Of a stretch of DNA of 13,709 nucleotides, positions 13,647-13,709 are shown one piece after another. The position numbers and the translations under genes were made by a program. Location: the NCBI GenBank assembly GCA_964637655.1, contig CAZWUZ010000076.1, positions 1 through 13,709 of the forward strand. The letters run 5' to 3'. How positions within the stretch are numbered: position 1 is the stretch's first letter; every line of letters begins with the position of its first letter. This stretch comes from CAZWUZ01 sp964637655 [NCBI: uncultured bacterium]. GTDB taxonomy: Bacteria; DAOPZR01. Under the pieces are notes generated by a model, which did not search any database, was not told where the DNA came from, and saw only the letters and a list, made by a program, of their open reading frames with translations.

Positions 13647-13709
13647 TGAATGCGTGGGGGTCATTCTAGCACATTGACACATTGGCGCCGGGTATCCACT
13701 AAGATCCAC
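13647..13709. repeat. 87-nt tandem repeat, second copy (cut by window edge)
   Basis: It matches the first copy up to the last base of the window, so the array may continue beyond it. The TGA at 13647-13649 of the preceding 28-codon reading frame directly abuts the ATG at 13650 of the next. No longer protein-coding gene is visible in 13591-13709. Confidence 0.9.

Overview
This window looks like one stretch of a GC-rich, Gram-negative-type bacterial genome, probably from a poorly characterised environmental lineage. Reasons: about 60-70% GC in most genes, Sec signal peptides, and very large secreted proteins built from right-handed beta-helix, fibronectin III (FnIII), PKD/Ig-like and dockerin-like modules. 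Nothing in the sequence fixes the phylum. All five main genes are on the + strand, and no tRNA, rRNA, CRISPR array or transposase is visible.

Layout. 1-180: two copies of a palindromic repeat (period about 107 nt) with two other small inverted repeats between them. 181-927: secreted FecR-like plus TPR protein. 932-4714 (TTG start): 1260-aa secreted beta-helix/FnIII/PKD/Ig/dockerin-like protein. 4720-5943: radical SAM protein with a second cysteine-rich region and a C-terminal Rossmann-like domain. These three genes are 4 and 5 nt apart and look like one operon. 5944-6048: AT-rich intergenic region with a good sigma70-type promoter. 6049-12708: 2219-aa paralogue of the 1260-aa protein, with three tandem beta-helix + FnIII modules on the same C-terminal scaffold. 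12742-13590: HEAT-repeat protein whose last codons lie inside a repeat. 13560-13709: nearly two copies of an 87-nt tandem repeat, cut by the window edge.

How the genes may work together (inference): the two giant proteins look like exported, calcium-binding adhesin or glycan-binding scaffolds. The FecR-TPR protein would be a periplasmic or surface accessory factor. The cytoplasmic radical SAM enzyme, placed between the two paralogues, could act on a peptide, cofactor or glycan precursor for this surface system. That link rests on position only.

Most notable points: (i) the first giant gene is a mosaic, with an AT-richer segment (about 928-2160) that ends at the beta-helix/FnIII domain junction; (ii) a 44-residue gap-free junction motif occurs four times across the two giants; (iii) both giants are rich in Asp-Ser/Asp-Thr pairs, resembling O-glycosylation sequons, while the three other proteins are not; (iv) the right-edge 87-nt repeat is a multiple of three, is readable on both strands and supplies the end of the HEAT gene.
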